A program made the translations under genes and the position numbers. Shown in pieces: positions 50,239-60,968 of a stretch of DNA of 64,000 nt. Below the pieces are notes generated by a model. That model was not told the origin of the DNA. It did no database searches and was given only the letters and a program-made list of their open reading frames with translations. Origin of the DNA: Prorocentrum cordatum. Taxonomy: Eukaryota; Sar; Dinophyceae; Prorocentrales; Prorocentraceae. The stretch covers positions 126,001 through 190,000 of the forward strand of contig CAUYUJ010016704.1 of assembly GCA_963575745.1 (NCBI GenBank), given 5' to 3'. Each line of letters opens with the position of its first letter. Positions within the stretch are counted from its first letter, which is position 1.

Positions 50239-50343
50239 GTCTCCTCCGTCCTGCTCCCTCCTCCCCCCAGCTGCGAGGCAACCGGTCGGACGAATGCCTG
50301 CCATCAGCCAAGGCGCGCTGGAACGGTCCCCATCACCTTGTGA
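49705..50343 (+). CDS. Open frame inside the TIR element, unknown
   Basis: An ATG at 49705 opens 212 codons that run through the right terminal repeat. The interior part (ATPGRRRRLRAICPSYDASA, FRAAAGDEGAAQRCVFELTE, EEEAASLPIIDLQCDYTSV) is varied enough to be coding; the last 60 codons are terminal-repeat DNA. No transposase motif (DDE) is visible. It could be a gene fragment captured by the element or a chance GC-rich frame. Confidence 0.28.
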   Translation: MALWEDLQNPGRTPRAGERAAAVPQAEWVSRAQRSGFCHWGKPVAAPPGASESGRAVQRGARASCEAAAAQPRSGTAKYYATPGRRRRLRAICPSYDASAGTFRAAAGDEGAAQRCVFELTEEEAASLPIIDLQCDYTSVRGGHSMQSHRRWAASLRRTGNRVNIRCSSNRVVARARAVSSVLLPPPPSCEATGRTNACHQPRRAGTVPITL

Positions 50344-50623
50344 TGTCGCGTCGCGAGGAGGCTCTGGACACACAGTCCACGGGGTCTGTCCGTCAGACGG
50401 CCGTCTCGAGCCCCGTGAGCCCCGCGGGCGGCTCTGGCGACAGGGAGCCCTCCCTGGGTTTGCCCCAACAGGCTCTCCAGATGTTGTGGACAGAGCGTTG
50501 CATTCGAGATCGCCGCCTGCAGGGCCCCGCCCTGAGTTGCCCTGGGCGCCAGGGTTGGCAATCGCCCACAGCATCATGCATTGCCTTGGGAGTCGGGGTT
50601 GCCCGTCGACCCCAGGGCCCCAC
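50344..50623. other. Spacer before MITE A6
   Basis: GC-rich, no gene recognised. CAGTCCACGGGG and GGGGTCTGTCC are the only notable words. Confidence 0.4.
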
Positions 50624-50803
50624 TACAGTCGGGGCCCTGAAGAAGGAACCCTTTTCGTTGGGGAGGGGCTCCGTGTTCCTTAAGTGTTTCACAGCTTGCC
50701 TCAGGCTTCCCTTATGTTTTCGACAGGAAATCGAAGGTTAACTGATTGAAAAAAGGGGCCTCGTTCCTTATTTAGGGTTCCTTAGGTCAACGCCCCGACT
50801 GTA
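50624..50803 (+). mobile_element. MITE-like element, family A, copy 6
   Basis: The body is 50626-50801, 176 bp, ends CAGTCGGGGCC and CGCCCCGACTG, with TA on both sides. The left repeat has the common base and the right repeat the copy-3 base at the covarying position. Confidence 0.92.
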
Positions 50804-51011
50804 TGAGGCCCCTGCACTTCCAGTCTGGTCTGGCCGTGCTTGCTCAGGGCCTGCGTGGGGCGATCGGTGAGGCTGACCATTCGCTGGCCAGAAGTGTGCC
50901 ATCCCGCACCTGCAGCCATGCCTCAGTTGAGCCTGGCTGTGGTTGGGGCCCCGCGTGGTGCTACGAGATGCGCACCGCAGGGCAGTTCAAATTCAAGGGC
51001 GCCAACTGGCA
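50804..51011. other. Unique spacer
   Basis: About 200 bp of average DNA between MITE A6 and the ACAT array; no feature recognised. Confidence 0.4.
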
Positions 51012-51271
51012 TACATATATATATATGTGCATTTATGTATACATACACATACATATACATACATATACATACATACATACATACATACATACATACATAC
51101 ATACATACATACATACATACAAACAAACATACATACATACATACATACATACATGCATACATACATGTATACATATATATATATATATACATACATACAT
51201 ACATACATGCATGCATGCATGCATGCGTACATATATACATACATATATACATACATACATACATACATACA

Positions 51272-51305
<34 letters not shown>

Positions 51306-51396
51306 CATACATACATACATACATACATACATACATACATACATGCATGCATACATACATACATACATACATACATACATACATACATACATGCAT

Positions 51397-51436
<40 letters not shown>

Positions 51437-51512
51437 TACATACATACATACATACATACACACATACATACATACATATTATATTATAGATGTGTATGTA
51501 TATATATATATA
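51012..51512. repeat. (ACAT)n tetranucleotide array, about 500 bp
   Basis: Mostly ACAT with GCAT, AAAC and TATA variants, and an internal (ACAG)n block at about 51397-51434. Thr-Tyr-Ile-His frames on the plus strand and Cys-Met-Tyr-Val on the minus strand are artefacts. Confidence 0.98.
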
Positions 51513-51544
51513 TATATTCCGAATCTTAAATGTTCATTACCAGG

Positions 51545-52210
51545 ACCCCCCCCTAAACCGGACCCCCCCCCCCCAGGACACCCCAGACGCCCCCGCCCTC
51601 GACCCAACGAACGCCCTGGACGCCCTTTCGGAGTCCCGGCGGCCTTCCGGGCAGTTGGACGCCCCTGCCGATCGGAGCCCACGGGCTCAAAACGGGCCCC
51701 ATGACGGCCCATCAGCGCTCACAGAGGACCCAATATCGTTTCAAGACGGCCCACGAGGCCCCCAAGACGGTCCAAGAGGCCCCAAAAGGGACCCCCAAGA
51801 GCAACAAATCGTCCCATTCCCTGAGGAAACGTACGCTTTTGAAGATATTAGCTTTGTCCGCTTTCGCAACGTCCACGGCATCCCCAGAGACTCTGAAGAT
51901 CGCCCCAGGACGGCCTCCGAGGCCTTATGAGCGGCCCAAGGCGGCCCAAAAGAGCTCCAAGACGGATCAAGAGAAGCCCAAGGCGGCCCAAGAGGGGCCC
52001 CAGAGGGCCCCGAGAACTCCCAAGAGAGCCCCAAGAGAGCCACAGGAGGCCCCCAAGAGTGTCCCAAGAGGGCCCCAAAAAAGCCCCTGGCCCGCCCCGC
52101 CTCCCAAAACGGCCACAAGAGGGTTCCGGGACGGCCCAAGAGGGTTCCAAGACGGCCCAAAACAGCCCCAACAGGAGTCCTCTGGTCCGGAGAGTCCCCA
52201 GGAGGTCAAA
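51545..52210. repeat. Degenerate 11-12-bp array, block 6
   Basis: CCAAGACGGCCC, CCCAAGAGGGCCC and GGCCCCCAAGA words. A non-repetitive insert at about 51800-51895 (GGAAACGTACGCTTTTGAAG) interrupts it, comparable in position to the inserts in blocks 3 and 5. Confidence 0.82.
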
Positions 52211-52770
52211 CGCGAGCCCACACCGTTCCAATATAGTTTCCAGCAGTTCCCTTACACTCCACGATGCCGTAGTTCGCAGGACGGTGGTTCGAAAGGATTT
52301 CAGAAGCCCCACAGGCGTCCAGGACCCCTCCTGGCATTCAGGAAGCGACCAATCGTCGTCGCCGCCGCCGTCGTCGTCGTCGTCCTACGGAGGAGCAGGA
52401 GGTTTCGGCATGTAATCGCGGGCTGCCGCCTCATGACTGCGTAGCCCGCTTACTGACGCCCCGAGCGCTCTCTCCCGCGGCCTGCCCGAGAGGAGGAGCA
52501 GGAGGAAGCGGAGGAAGAGGAGGAGGAGGAGCAGGAGGAGAAGGGGGAGGAGGCAAAGGAAGAAGTGGGCTGCCGCCCTCCAGCCCCGTACCTGTTCCAC
52601 CGTTTATTTAATCGCTTCGCTCAATCCGCCGGCCCTGGAGCCCTCTTTGGGGCCTCTCGGGGGCCTCTTGGGGACCTCTTGGGAGTCTCTTGGGGCTCCT
52701 TGGCGGCGTCTTGGGGGCCCCCAGGGCCTCTTGGGGGGCTCTTGTGGGCCTCTTGGGGCGGGAGGGGAGG
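52211..52770. repeat. GTC and GGA microsatellites and degenerate array, block 7
   Basis: GTCGTC at 52355-52385, GGAGGAGCA-type at 52490-52560, and CCTCTTGGGG words at 52635-52765. Confidence 0.75.
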
Positions 52771-54796
52771 TAGTAGTCGATTGCGGCTCCCGCCTCGGAG
52801 GCCACGATCCTCGTGAGGGGTGTCGAAAATTGCCCCGTGCAGGGTCTCCTGCCGGGACTTGCCCGGGGTATTTTTCGCCCGGGGACCCCCGGGGGCCGCC
52901 CCGCGCGTGCGAACTCTAAATATTGTTGACCAGTTACCGGAGATCTTAGCACGTCTCTGGCCCGTTGGGCCGGCGAATTTTGTCATTGTTGTAAAATATG
53001 ATGGCGTGTCGTCGTCGTTGTCGTCGTCGTCGCCGTCGTCTTCGTCGTCGGCGTTGTCGATGTCATGGGGACGAGTGGTTCGCACCCGAAGACAGGTGCC
53101 ATCGCAACCTTTTGATGCTTCGTCGTGTGCCAGCACATTCGCACGTGAAAAAATCACCCTTCCTTCCCCACTTCTGCGCACAGGCGTGCAAGCCCATCGG
53201 GCGAACGCAATGTTAGCAAGGTCCAGGGACAGCTGAAAAATGAGCCAGTCGCCCGTCCAGACCTCGACGCCCCCTCTGCTGAAACACGCGATGATCTATT
53301 ATTTGTTTCCGAGAAGCGTCCGGAACAAGGCGCATGGCGCGAAACGCCAATGCAGTCTTGTATATATATATATATATATATATGCAGTTGTGTCTCCCGG
53401 GGGCTCGGTTGGGGGCCTTGTAAAAGAGTAAGAGGCGTGCACCGCATGGTCTGAGAAGCGTCAACCACCACACGCGAATGTGCCTCTTTAGGGTTTGGCT
53501 GGGGCTCCAGCTGGAAGGAGGGGGCCTTCACCGCACGATCTACTTGAAGTGCGCGTTGCAGTCGCAACTCGGCATTTGACTCTGTAGGGGGAAGAGACGG
53601 AATGGAGGGAGGAACTGGGTTCGGGTGTTGCTAGAAGTGCCCCTGGCCCAAGGTGCCCCCAGGATTTCCAAGGAGGCCCCCACGGCCTCCAGAGCACCCC
53701 TCACGAGGCCTAGAGGGCCCCAGGGGTGCCAAAATTGAGCGAAAAGCTGGGGGTACCTCGGGCCAGGGGCACCTTTGGCAACCCCCGATGGGTGGGGGGA
53801 AGGATGGAAGGAACCAGCGCCGCGGTGCTCGAAACAGGGTCCCGACTACAAGCGTTGAGAAATTGAGCGACGACGTGCGTCAAGAGTTTGGGCTCCCATG
53901 TCTTACCTGTTGCGTTGCATGCTGAGTTCGGCTGAGTGCTGCGCTTGTTCAGCATGGGGTCACCCTGGCCTGGCAAGCGGCACTGGATCCACGACGCTCG
54001 CCGTCTGCCCAGCCACGGCGGGAGTGTGCCAGGGGAGCTGCGTGGAGGTGGCGGCGAGGAGCGAGGGAACGGAATGAGAGGAAGGGGGGGGAACGGGTCT
54101 GAGGAGAACGGAGCCAGAAAAACAGGCGGGGTGGCAGGCCGCCCCCGCAAGTCGGGCAGCCCGCGCTGTAGCCCTCGGACATGAAGAGGTCGCGACCGCA
54201 GGCGGACTCTAGCATGAGCCGCAGGCGGTGATTAGGGCCCCCGTCCGACTGGCCCAGCGGAGGGGGGCGCCGCGGCGATAGGTGCCGAGGCCGCCCCAAG
54301 CGCGCGAAGGAAGGAAGAAAGGAGTGAGGAAAGGGATCGACGATAAAACGATCAAGAATCCAAGTCTGGTTGCAGGGCCCAGGACATGGTCCACGGCAGG
54401 CCGCAGGCTCGGGGAGGCCCACTGGATGGGCGGATCAAGGACACGGAAGGCAGAAGCGGGAGCAGCACCTTCAGCTCGGCAGTGAGAAGGGGAGATGTGA
54501 GTGATGGAGAGAGAGGAGGGCTGCCCCCGTACGACGTCGCAATGTTTACCCGACGTGGGCCCCCATGGAATACCGACACCCCTCCAGGGCCTGGGGCTGG
54601 ATTTTCACCCCGAGCCGTTGTGTCGAGAGTCCTGGGGCCGGGAAGCGGCCTCCAGAAGCCGAAGAAAAGGTATGTGTATGCGACGCCCCGAACCGAGGGC
54701 AGAGGGGAGCAAGTCTGGCCGCATAGGGGGGAGGGCGGACGAGGAAGAGAAGCGCCAGAAGAAGCGTAAGAAGATGGGGGAGAGGAGTCGCAAGCA
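52771..54796. other. No gene recognised
   Basis: Contains (GTC)n at about 53000-53060 and (TA)n at 53358-53383. Between 53630 and 53790 CCCCTGGCCCAAGGTGCC and GGGCCAGGGGCACC form a loose inverted pair. GA-rich runs lie at 54050-54120 and 54280-54330. Open frames on both strands show no domain. Confidence 0.45.
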
Positions 54797-55222
54797 GGAG
54801 GAGGAGGCGCGAGGAGGAGGAGGAGGAGGAGGAGGAGGAGGAGGAGGAGGAGGGGGAGCGAGGAGGAGGAGGAGGAGGAGGAGGAGGAGGAGGAGGAGGA
54901 GGAGGAGGAGGCGGTGGGCCGACGAGGCACGGCACCGGCGGCGCCTCGCCGCTGCCCTGGCGGCCCTGCTCGTCGCGGCGGTGGCCGCGACGGGGGCGAG
55001 CGACCAGTGCAGGCCACCGCCCGCGCGCGAGCGGGCCAGCGGGAGGCCCCGGGCTCGGAGGAGGGCCAGCTCAGTCGGGAGCCACGAGTGCGAGCCCGTG
55101 GATGTCGAGCGGGCAGTTTACTCCCCCTCCTCCTCCTCCTCGTCCTCCTCCTCCTCCTCGTCCTCCTCCTCCTCCTCCGCCTTCTCCTCCGCCTCCTCCT
55201 CCTCCTCCGCCTCCTCCTCCTC
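54797..55222. repeat. (GGA)n at 54797-54911 and (CTC/GTCCTC)n at 55121-55222
   Basis: The two complementary tracts are about 210 bp apart and could pair as a large stem. Confidence 0.92.
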
Positions 55223-55271
55223 CGCGAGCCTCGCGACGGGGGTCAATGCAAACGGGGGTCAGCCAGAGCGC

Positions 55272-55415
55272 CGGATCCTGCAGGATCCTGCAGGGCCTGG
55301 GTCGCATTGACCCCGGCTTGGGTGCAGGATCCTGCAGGATCTTGCAGGATCCTTCGCATTGACCGGGGTTTGGGTGCAGGATTTTGCAGGATTTTGCAAG
55401 GTCTGACTTACCCGG
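55272..55415. repeat. AGGATCCTGC minisatellite with palindromic unit
   Basis: CAGGATCCTGCAGGATCCTG and related ten-base units, interspersed with CGCATTGACC. The unit GCAGGATCCTGC is itself a perfect palindrome. Confidence 0.85.
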
Positions 55416-55508
55416 GTCTGGATTGACCCGAGTCAGCAGGGCTCCGGTTGAGGCAACGGCATCGGAGGCTGCCAGAAAGGTTCGTTGGACAAGGTTTGGT
55501 TGGCTACA

Positions 55509-55682
55509 GTAAAACGACGCGGAGATCGGGACAACATCGGATCGGGATGACTCGAAGTCTCTGAGAATCGGCGGGTTTGGAGCATGTATTGGGCGCCGCA
55601 GCCGCTCCAGAGCGTTCCGGAACGCTCCGAGAGCGCTCCGGAACGCTCTGGGGCGATTTATCCCGATCCTAGCCCTGTTTTA
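55509..55682 (+). mobile_element. Family D element, copy 2
   Basis: Similar to 23759-23930 throughout: AGATCGGGACAACATCGG, CTCTGAGAATCGGCGGG, TGTATTGGGCGCCGC, palindromes at 55608-55651 and TTATCCCGATCCTAGCCC. Its right end abuts family A copy 7. No long direct repeat flanks this copy. Confidence 0.78.
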
Positions 55683-55855
55683 TACAGTCAAGACGCCGAA
55701 ATAAGGAACAGTTTGGGTTCGGAAGGGGCTCGATGTTCCTCAGGTTCCTTCAGTGCTGTTCTCCTCCTGCCCTCCCGGGGCCCGGAGGCGCATACAGGGC
55801 CAAGGAGGGGCTTCGTTCCTTGTTTTGCGTTCCTTCTTTCAGCAGCCCGACTGTA
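55683..55855 (+). mobile_element. MITE-like element, family A, copy 7 (diverged)
   Basis: The body is 55685-55853 (169 bp). It begins CAGTCAAGACGCC and ends AGCCCGACTG with TA on both sides; it keeps AAGGAAC, GGGGCTCGATGTTCC and TTCCTTGTTTTGCGTTCC. The most diverged copy that still has both ends. Confidence 0.75.
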
Positions 55856-56938
55856 TGTGTACGCGTGCGCGTGGCAAAGACATGAATGCAGGTCGAGCTC
55901 GCTGCGAAAGCCCACTCGGCCCAGCGCGAGAGCCTGATCGGCGACGTCCGAGCCAGCACTGGCGGCGATAGTTCGGCACCCCTCGCCCGGCTGGCTGATC
56001 GAAAACTCTTTGGCAGCCGTCAGGGCGTGGCCGGGCCAGAAGTCGAGCGGGGCGCCGCTGTAGCTGCCAGTCCCGATCTCCCTGTGGGCTGGGCGGGCAG
56101 CGTCTTGAACAAAGACACCAGGCGGAGGTTTTGCGCCGCTTCCGGCTGGCATTTTGCAAACTCTGGGACCGTCAAAAAGCTGTCTGGGTCGAAAAGTCTG
56201 CCCCCTGGACGGGGTTCAGAGGTCCGGGCGCCAGGTATCACGACGAGGTTTGGATTCAAGAACCTGCTCGGATGTTCTGGGCTTCTTCTGGCTGCCAGGG
56301 GGGCAGCGTAGGCCAGGTGTCGTGGGCCTTCGGCCTTCACGGCCTGAGGGAAGTGCTTGAAGGATGGTGGCAGGAAAGCGCAATTTCGTATTGCGTGGCG
56401 CAGAAGGAGTGTCAGGAAAGCTCCACTTCCCTGCATCGATCCGAGTCTGATGTGTTATGGCGATCTCTTAGATCTTAGACCTTAGACCTAACCTATGGGC
56501 GCCTTCAGCCATCGGTGTTGTCTCGAAGACGCGCCTTCGCTTTCTTATCGTACTGCGTCCCGCTTCTGGGATTGGGCTGCGCAGCCCCAGGCCGTCCCTG
56601 GTAAGCCGTCGGCCTGGCAGTGGCCGAGAACATCTTGCGGTTGGCGCGTGCCGCCCAGGATTTGCATGGCGGCGCACATGAGCGCACCGCGTCGGACTAC
56701 ATCGCCTGACCTGCCCGAGCAGCAGCGATACCACGTGCCAGGGGCACTGCTGGCCAGAGTCGGAGCAGCACACCGCACAGGCCCAGCGCCCCCCGGAGCG
56801 CAGCCGAGGGGCCCCATGCCGTGCCCAGGCCCTCGGCAGAGCGCGTGCGTGCCCGGCTCTTCGCGTGCCTCCTCTGGGCCGCCCTCGCAGACCCGCGCGA
56901 CGGCCGACCGCGCCTCCGTCGACGGGCAACCACGACGC
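55856..56938. other. No gene supported
   Basis: Overlapping open frames on both strands (for example 56495-57466 plus) are GC-driven. No domain, relic or repeat recognised. CTTAGATCTTAGACCTTAGA at about 56466-56490 is a small local repeat. Confidence 0.4.
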
Positions 56939-57068
56939 GGCATCGCTCGGGCGTGTGCATTTTTTTTCCTCCGGCGAGGACCATCGAGAAGCATCCAGGA
57001 CCATCGAGCAAAAACAAAAAACGCACGAAACCCAAAAAATCTCGAGAAATGGACGTCCGAGCGACGGC
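56939..57068 (+). mobile_element. Short inverted-repeat element, family B, copy 2
   Basis: GCATCGCTCGGGCGTGTGC at the left and ACGTCCGAGCGACGGC at the right are inverted. The interior CTCCGGCGAGGACCATCGAG matches copy 1 at 11849-11972. Confidence 0.75.
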
Positions 57069-57303
57069 AAGACGAGGCCGACCTCCGCCGTCGACCCTGG
57101 GAAAGGAAGTGCGGGGCGGAGGGCACGGGCAGTCCAGGGCTCGGGGCCGGGGGGGGGGGCCCCACGGGAGGCGGGCGCGGTGCTGGCCTTCCGACCAGCA
57201 CCGCACCCCCCGTCGCCCCCGAAGCTCCCGCGCCGCGGCTGCCGGGCCCGGAAGACCAGCTCGGCTGCTGGGAGCCGGTCTGGCGGCGGGCGACACCCGC
57301 TCG
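57069..57303. other. GC-rich spacer
   Basis: About 230 bp, very GC-rich; no feature recognised. Confidence 0.4.
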
Positions 57304-57473
57304 TCACCACCCACCAAACCACCCCAACCCAACCCGAAGGCTCAGATTCACCCTCGATTTCCAGTGGGGGGGGGGGTCGCGGAACATCGAAGAAACACGC
57401 GTGGAACCCTTACCCCCCCCCAACCCGAAATTCGGGTCTTCGGGTTGGGTTAGGGTGGTCTGGTAGGTAGTCA
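57304..57473 (+). mobile_element. MITE-like element, family C, copy 2
   Basis: 170 bp, same ends and orientation as copy 1 at 24820-24984. GCTCG flanks both sides (57299-57303 and 57474-57478), a probable 5-bp target duplication. Confidence 0.84.
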
Positions 57474-58141
57474 GCTCGCGTCCAGACGGTCCGGGTTCGA
57501 CGCGGTCTGCTGCCTCACCTCGTGTTCGGGCTCGCCCCCCACGGAGACGACAACGACGCCCACGGCGTCGCTTCGGATGTTCATCGGGGGCGTTCCGAGA
57601 GCTTCTCGTCGTCACGGCTGGACGCAGCGCGACAGCTCGATCAGCTCGACAGACTGGCCAGGACAGGATGGACCTGGGAAGGGTGCTGAAGTTCGCCCTG
57701 GGCGGCCGCTTCCCACTGGCCCTGCGGTTCTGGACGAGAGACAGGCCCCGGGGAAAAGCAAAGATACAAACCTCAAAAACCCTCGTGTTGAAACAATCCA
57801 GACATCGGGGAGTTGGCGCTGAGGAGGGGGAGGAGAAGGAGCAGGAGGAGGAGGAGGAGGAGGAGGAGGAGGAGGAGGAGCAGGAGGAGGAGGAGGGAGG
57901 AGGAGGGAGGATGAAAGGAGGAGAAAATCAGGAGGAGGAAAGGAGGAGGAGGACCTCCTCATCCTCCCTTCTCCCCCGTCCTGCCTCGACGCTGCCTGCC
58001 GCGGGCCAGGCTCTCCGCCCCCGAGGGAAGGCGGCGCCTCGGCGCCGTCTCCGGCGGGGATCGGCGCCCCCCGGGGCGTCGGGGCGAGGAGCGGCTCGGG
58101 CCTCGGGGCGCGGCCTGCCAGCACAGCGGATACCAGGGGAC
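57474..58141. repeat. Spacer with (GGA)n at 57831-57952
   Basis: GGA tract with GCAGGA and GGGAGG variants. The flanks on either side are GC-rich, without a recognised gene. Confidence 0.7.
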
Positions 58142-58363
58142 GTGCTCTGGGGATCTGGGGCCCAGATCCCAGTCATTGCTGCGCATCTTCTGATTATCTT
58201 CGAAGTGTGTTTCAACGCGCTCTTTCTCGACATCACAAAAAGCATGCTTTGAGTGCTCTGGGGATCTGGGGCCCAGATCCCACTACTTGTTATGCATCTT
58301 TGATGATTTTCGAAGTACTTTTCACTAGGCTCTGTCGACATCACAAAAAGTATGGTTTGACAA
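58142..58363 (+). repeat. Two-unit tandem repeat, 111-bp period, each with a palindrome
   Basis: Units begin at 58142 and 58253 with GTGCTCTGGGGATCTGGGG and continue with CCCAGATCCCA, then TTTTCGAAGTACTTTTC-like and CGACATCACAAAAAG segments. The GGATCTGGGGCCCAGATCC core is a near-perfect palindrome. Confidence 0.88.
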
Positions 58364-58821
58364 ATCTGTCTGTAGGAGGACATGCGATGTCGGGCTCGGT
58401 CGCTGTGCTTCCCGGCTTGCGCGTTGCCAATTACATCGGCCCGTGGCCCGGACCTTTCGACTCGGCGCCTGCGCGTCCGCTTGCGCCCGCGAGGAAAAAA
58501 AGTCGGAGGACATGCCCAACATAAATCTGGGGCCATGCCGGCCCTCCGGCCCTGGAGCCTTCCAGGGTGGATGGGGGCACGTCTGGGGCTCCTGGGCTGT
58601 GCCCCCTCGGCCTCTCCGGGCGCTTCTCGCCGGGAGGGAGGAGAGAGGGCAGGCTGGTCGTTCCTCCGCTTGGGGCTCTGGGGGCCGCTTCGATCTCTGG
58701 GACCGCCATGCTCAGAGCAGGCTGCGCGCAGCTGGTTGGCCAAGCCCCGCTTGTTCGCCAGTCCACACTTGATCCGAAACGTCTGTGCAGCGAGGGGTGC
58801 AGGCGACGCGGCGGCCGTCTA
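58364..58821. other. No gene recognised
   Basis: GC-rich DNA with overlapping frames on both strands; no domain or element end. Confidence 0.4.
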
Positions 58822-58985
58822 TCAGGAGGGAAAAAAAACACACAGACACAATTAATCGTCGATCCCCCAGAAAATATGGAAAATATGGGAAGTGGTGGGG
58901 AAGACAGAAACCCCAAAAATATGGGAAAAATATGGGGGGATCTTTTCATTTGTGTGTACTTATTTGTGTGTCCCAGGGCCCCTTC
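58822..58985 (+). mobile_element. Family E element, copy 2
   Basis: Same ends and core as copy 1 (24449-24615): TCAGGAGGGAAA, ACACACAGACACAATTAATC, AATATGGGAAGTGG, TTGTGTGTCCCAGGGCCCC. GATCCCCC and GGGGGGATC inside are complementary. Confidence 0.76.
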
Positions 58986-59518
58986 AGTCTAACATTCCTG
59001 TCTGCCTTTCTCCAAACAGCCGTCCAACGAGCGATGCAGGCAACTCGGCGGCCAAGTAGGCGTCCAGACATCCGCTCGTTTTGCAGCGTCGTTCTGCCAT
59101 CCGGTCGTCGGTCTATCCGTTGGCCCGTTTGTCCGTCCACGTGTCCATCATCTGCACACCAAGGCCCCTTCAGCACCCATCCCGCTGGCCTGGCCGGCCC
59201 GCCGGCCGCATACATACATCCCTTGGAAGGTGTTCAGAGAGGTCCCTGGGGGCGCCTGGAGGTTTAAAACTTTAGAACACCAAGGGTCAAGCTTCGTTCC
59301 TCGATCCTTCCTCTTCACCCCCTGCCAACCTCAGGAGGAGGAGCAGCAGGGGAATGAGAAGAACGCGGAGGTGGAGGAGGAGGAGGAGGAAGATAATCAC
59401 AAGGACGAGGGGAAGAAGGAAGGGTGTCCTTGTCATGATCGAAACACATGTTTCCATTATTTGTTTGATGCGCGTGCACGAGGAAATGAAAGAAAAAAAA
59501 AAAGGAGGAGGCGGCAAG
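58986..59518. other. No gene recognised; short GGA tract
   Basis: GTCCGTCCGTTTG-type words at 59040-59150; GGA at 59333-59392. No gene. Confidence 0.45.
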
Positions 59519-59775
59519 TTGAGGAGGAGGAGGAGGAGGATTTGGCGGAGGTCGTCTCTCTCCCGTTTAGGAAAGGGGAGGAGGAGGAGGAGGAGGAGGA
59601 GGAGGAGGAGGAGGAGGAGGAGGAGGGGGAGGAGGAGGAGCAGGAGGAGGAGGAGGAGCAGGAGCAGGAGCAGGAGCAGAAGGAGGAGGAGGAGGAGGAG
59701 GAGGAGGAGGAGGAGGAGGAGGAGGGGGAGGGGGGAGGGGGAGGAGGAGGAGGAGAGGAGGAGGAGGAGGAGGGG
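59519..59775. repeat. (GGA)n / (GCAGGA)n microsatellite
   Basis: GGA tract with GGAGCA units at about 59660-59680 and GGGGGAGG variants, spurious Glu/Arg frames. Confidence 0.96.
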
Positions 59776-59944
59776 CTGGATGGGGTGGCTCACAGGGCGG
59801 CGTTCGCATCCTCAGGCACAGATGCTTTGAGTGAGGCTGACCAGGCAGGAAAAGGCCCCCGCGACGGAACAGCCCCACACCGACGACTGCTTCCACGCGG
59901 GCAGGTCCATGGCCACCGCTCGTGCCAGGAAAGCCCGAGATTCT

Positions 59945-60150
59945 GGACGCCCGAAATGGGTACGGAAAGAATGGGTACAATGCCCAACAGCAGTTTTTTT
60001 CATTCTGAACAAGACTCGCTGTCCGCGCCGCCGCGGCCTGTGTCCATTCGAGACAGAGGGCCGCCTGCCCAACAGCGGCCGCTGTTGGTTTGGGACAACA
60101 TTTGTTGTTGAGCATGGCACCTTTTCTTTCCGTACCCATTTCGGGCGTCC
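59945..60150. mobile_element. Inverted-repeat element with perfect 26-bp ends
   Basis: GGACGCCCGAAATGGGTACG at 59945 and CGTACCCATTTCGGGCGTCC ending at 60150 are perfect inverted copies over 26 bp. Inside, a 20-bp perfect palindrome (arms CCAACAGCGG) lies at 60069-60088. No ORF; single copy in this window; no target duplication visible. Confidence 0.82.
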
Positions 60151-60369
60151 AAAGAGATGGAGGGGACAGCGGCCGTCCGGAGTGGGATGGGTCAGGAGAG
60201 AGTCCGCATCTCAGCTGCTGGGGGCGTCACCTTGACCTCCAGCCGCCGCCATCAGAACAGCGCGCGCTAAGCACCACTGCGGACCAGCAGGACCCTCCCT
60301 GGAGCATAGAGGGGACCCCCTGCCCGGCCCAACCTGACCGGCTTCGCACCCCGTTGTCGCAGCGCCCCT

Positions 60370-60960
60370 GCTGAAGAGAGGCCCTTCGGGGGGAGCGCGC
60401 AGCCTGGAGGGAGGGAGGGACGGACGGATGAGCGGAAGGAGGAGGATAAGAGGAATTCCCTTCCCTACCCGCCCCAGCCCGACACCCGCAACCCCCAGCA
60501 GAGGCCCGTCCGCACACGGTTTCGATCCCGTGAGCGGCCCCAAAAAGAGCTGAACCGATGCAGGAGTACCACACGGCACGTCTCCATGGAGGGCGCCCCC
60601 TGGACTCGGGGGCGCCCCTGGTCGGCGGCGCGCGCTGGGAAGGATTCCCCCCCGAGTTCCGGCCGAGAGCCTATGTCCGGATAGGCCCCTGCCGCGAAAG
60701 AAGCGCAGCCGAGAGGGACGGAGGAGAGAGAGAGAGAGAGGGAAAGAGAGAGAGAGAGAGAGACGGACGGACGGACGAGGGGCGAGCGGAAGGGGGAGGA
60801 TATGAGGACCCCCCTCCCAGCCCACCCCAGCCAGCCACCCGCAACCCCCAGCACAGGCCTTGCTCGAATAGGGCCCTGCCGCGAAAAAGGCGCAGCCGAG
60901 AGGGAGGGAGGAGAAAGAGAGAGAGAGAGAGATCTAGGAAGAGAAGGAAAGAACTGGGGA
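60370..60960. repeat. Diverged 200-bp-class module, three partial copies with (GA)n
   Basis: Shared parts: (GGAC)n/(GA)n, GGCGAGCGGAAGGGGGAGGA, CACCCGCAACCCCCAGCA, and GCCGCGAAA.A.GCGCAGCC with GAGAGGGA. Copies begin near 60410, 60680 and 60865; the last is truncated after its (GA)n. Confidence 0.75.
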
Positions 60961-60968
60961 GTAGGCAG

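Noticed and set aside
51012-51512. Possible CRISPR-like regular array
   Set aside because: It is a continuous (ACAT)n microsatellite without spacers, and the organism is a eukaryote.
54797-55222. Large stem from opposite GGA and CTC tracts
   Set aside because: Pairing is possible, but such tract pairs are expected by chance given their density here; no evidence of function.
56495-57466. 323-codon plus-strand frame
   Set aside because: It runs through family B and most of family C elements, so much of it is MITE sequence; no domain.
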